A stretch of 7,714 bases of DNA, taken from NCBI GenBank assembly GCA_902470035.1, contig CABREZ010000071.1, positions 1 through 7,714 on the forward strand. The letters run 5' to 3'. The stretch is from an uncultured Streptococcus sp. GTDB lineage: Bacteria; Bacillota; Bacilli; Lactobacillales; Streptococcaceae. Under the pieces are notes generated by a model, which saw only the letters and a program-made list of their open reading frames with translations, did not search any database and was not told where the DNA came from. Shown one piece after another: positions 6,188 through 7,714 of this stretch. Made by a program: the position numbers and the translations under genes. How positions within the stretch are numbered: the stretch's first letter is position 1; each line of letters opens with the position of its first letter.

Positions 6188-7639
6188 ATGGAAAATCAAA
6201 CCTTAATGCAATATTTTGAATGGTACTTACCTTCGGATGGTCAACATTGGTCCCGCTTAGCTGCAGGTGCTCCTCTCCTAGCAGACTTGGGTATTCGTAA
6301 AATTTGGATGCCTCCTGCTTTTAAAGCCACTTCTGCCAATGATGTCGGCTACGGCGTCTATGACCTCTTTGACCTTGGAGAATTCGACCAAAAAGGAACT
6401 GTTCGGACCAAATATGGTTTCAAAGAGGATTACTTGCAAGCCATCCAAGCCTTAAAAGAAGCTGGAATCCAGCCCATGGCCGATGTCGTTCTCAACCATA
6501 AAGCAGCTGCCGATGGTTTAGAAAAATTTGAAGTGGTCGAAGTGGACCCTAACGATCGGACCATCGTCTTGACAGAGCCTTTTACGATCAAAGGTTGGAC
6601 TAAATTTACTTTTGACGGCCGAAATGGGGCCTACAATGACTTCCACTGGCATTGGTACCACTTTACCGGTACCGACTACGATGCTTCCCGGAAAAAAAGT
6701 GGGATTTACCAGATCCAAGGGGACAACAAAGGTTGGGCACAAGATGATCTCGTTGACAATGAAAATGGTAACTACGATTACCTCATGTACGCCGATATCG
6801 ACTTTAAACACCCAGAAGTGATCGAAAACCTCAACCAATGGGCTACATGGTTTATCGAAACCACTGGAGTGCAAGGTTTCCGTCTAGATGCGGTCAAACA
6901 CATCGACTCCTTCTTCATGAAGAACTTCATCCAACAAATCACGGACAAATATGGAGAAGATTTCTATGTATTTGGTGAGTTTTGGAATGGAGATGAACAA
7001 AGCAACAACGACTACCTAGCCAGCATCGACTATCAGTTTGACTTAGTGGACGTCGCCCTCCACCAAAATCTCTTTAGAGCTAGCCAAGAAGGGGAGAACT
7101 TTGATTTAACGACTATTTTCAATGGTACTCTCGCAAGCAATCATCCAGAAAGTGCGGTAACCTTTGTCGACAATCACGATACCCAAAGAGGACAAGCCTT
7201 GGAGTCTACAGTCGGTGAATGGTTCAAACCTGCCGCTTATGCCCTCATTCTCCTCCGCGAGGCTGGACTTCCATGTGTCTTTTACGGAGACTATTACGGG
7301 ATTTCAGGGGACTTTGCCCAGCAGGATTTCCAAGCCGAGCTTGATCAACTCCTTCGTATCCGCAAAGACTTAGCCTACGGTGAACAAAGAGACTACTTTG
7401 ACGATCCTAACTGTATCGCTTGGACTCGCTCTGGAACTGAAGAGTCTGCTCCTATCGCCTGCGTCATTTCAAATGCTGCTGCATCTGCCAAACGGATGGA
7501 AATCGGCCAAGCATATGCAGGACGGACCTACTACGACGCCTTAGGAAATTACCAAGATACCATCCAAATTGAAGAAGACGGCTGGGCTGATTTCCCAGTA
7601 TCAGAACGCTCCGTCAGCGTATGGGTTTTGGCAGACTAA
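6188..7639 (+). CDS. amyA: Cytoplasmic alpha-amylase (GH13)
   Basis: A 483-residue glycoside hydrolase family 13 enzyme that hydrolyses internal alpha-1,4 bonds in glucans. All four classical regions are present: DVVLNH (99-104), GFRLDAVKH (230-238) with nucleophile Asp234, VFGEFW with acid/base Glu264, and FVDNHD (326-331) with Asp331 stabilising the transition state. The start MENQTLMQYFEWY and the long B-domain loop, about 105-195, match the bacterial liquefying/intracellular amylase subfamily (GH13_5). There is no signal peptide and no anchor, so it should act in the cytosol on imported maltodextrin or stored glycogen, unlike the secreted salivary-binding amylase systems. It is monocistronic in this window, with its own promoter and a hairpin after the stop. 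Full length; no damage is seen. The symbol follows the S. mutans intracellular amylase and is less certain than the function. Confidence 0.96.
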   Translation: MENQTLMQYFEWYLPSDGQHWSRLAAGAPLLADLGIRKIWMPPAFKATSANDVGYGVYDLFDLGEFDQKGTVRTKYGFKEDYLQAIQALKEAGIQPMADVVLNHKAAADGLEKFEVVEVDPNDRTIVLTEPFTIKGWTKFTFDGRNGAYNDFHWHWYHFTGTDYDASRKKSGIYQIQGDNKGWAQDDLVDNENGNYDYLMYADIDFKHPEVIENLNQWATWFIETTGVQGFRLDAVKHIDSFFMKNFIQQITDKYGEDFYVFGEFWNGDEQSNNDYLASIDYQFDLVDVALHQNLFRASQEGENFDLTTIFNGTLASNHPESAVTFVDNHDTQRGQALESTVGEWFKPAAYALILLREAGLPCVFYGDYYGISGDFAQQDFQAELDQLLRIRKDLAYGEQRDYFDDPNCIAWTRSGTEESAPIACVISNAAASAKRMEIGQAYAGRTYYDALGNYQDTIQIEEDGWADFPVSERSVSVWVLAD

Positions 7640-7652
7640 CTAGAAAATGAAA

Positions 7653-7713
7653 TCGAGCAAAGAGGCTGGGACAAAAGTTCTAGCCTTTCAATTGTCTTTA
7701 AATTGTCGAGCAA
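7653..7713 (+). repeat. Repeated words flanking the amylase terminator
   Basis: TCGAGCAA occurs at 7653-7660 directly before the hairpin and again at 7706-7713 at the window end. AATTGTC is repeated at 7690-7696 and 7701-7707. The second TCGAGCAA may begin another copy of the hairpin unit cut off by the window edge. Confidence 0.4.
7661..7688 (+). terminator. Hairpin terminator after the amylase gene
   Basis: AGAGGCTGGGAC and GTTCTAGCCTTT form a 12-bp stem, with three G-U pairs, around an AAAA loop, 21 nt after the amylase stop. The 3' tail is only moderately U-rich (CCTTTCAATTGTCTTT), so termination may be partial. The GAGGCTGGGACAAAAGT word resembles a hairpin that I recall as widespread in streptococcal intergenic regions. 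Confidence 0.65.
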
Positions 7714-7714
7714 G

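Noticed and set aside
6518..6874. 118-codon minus-strand ORF opposite the amylase
   Set aside because: It is antisense to conserved GH13 sequence, and its residue pattern mirrors the amylase codons; no family is recognised.

Overview
The window looks like chromosomal DNA of an oral-type Streptococcus (sanguinis/mitis/parasanguinis-like). The evidence is strong AAGGAG-type ribosome binding sites, an LPETG sortase-anchored surface protein with a Ser/Thr/Pro-rich stalk, a signal-less GH13 alpha-amylase, and a downstream hairpin of the GAGGCTGGGAC...type that I recall as common in streptococci. Species is not resolved. There is no sign of phage, IS element, CRISPR array, tRNA or rRNA.

Layout: four genes lie on the minus strand and one on the plus strand, diverging from a 476-bp intergenic region (5712-6187). 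Reading leftward from that region: (1) a 1015-residue cell-wall-anchored Xaa-Pro dipeptidyl-peptidase of the S15 family, 2664-5711; (2) 64 bp later, a RocB-like M20 metallopeptidase starting at TTG, 971-2599; (3) after a 106-bp gap with its own TTGACA-N17-TAAAAT promoter, an EcsA/YtrB-like ABC ATPase, 121-864; (4) overlapping it by 11 bp, the first 43 codons of what is probably its membrane partner, running off the window at base 1. To the right, on the plus strand, is a cytoplasmic alpha-amylase, 6188-7639, with an extended -10 promoter upstream and a hairpin terminator downstream.

How the genes may work together (inference): the anchored S15 enzyme could release Xaa-Pro dipeptides from proline-rich host peptides outside the cell. 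The cytosolic M20 enzyme, of unproven substrate, could act on a peptide or acyl-amino acid product. The two are spaced like an operon with no intrinsic terminator between them. The ABC pair has its own promoter and may be unrelated. The amylase serves internal glucan or imported maltodextrin breakdown.

Most of the window is ordinary streptococcal core or accessory metabolism. I see no convincing new multi-gene system. The least explained stretch is the divergent intergenic region. On the peptidase side it holds short complementary segments that could form mutually exclusive stems, two tiny overlapping ORFs, and an inverted repeat just before the ribosome binding site. Other points worth a look are an SLH-like helical segment ahead of the S15 domain, a U-tract-less hairpin between the two peptidase genes, and repeated words around the amylase terminator.
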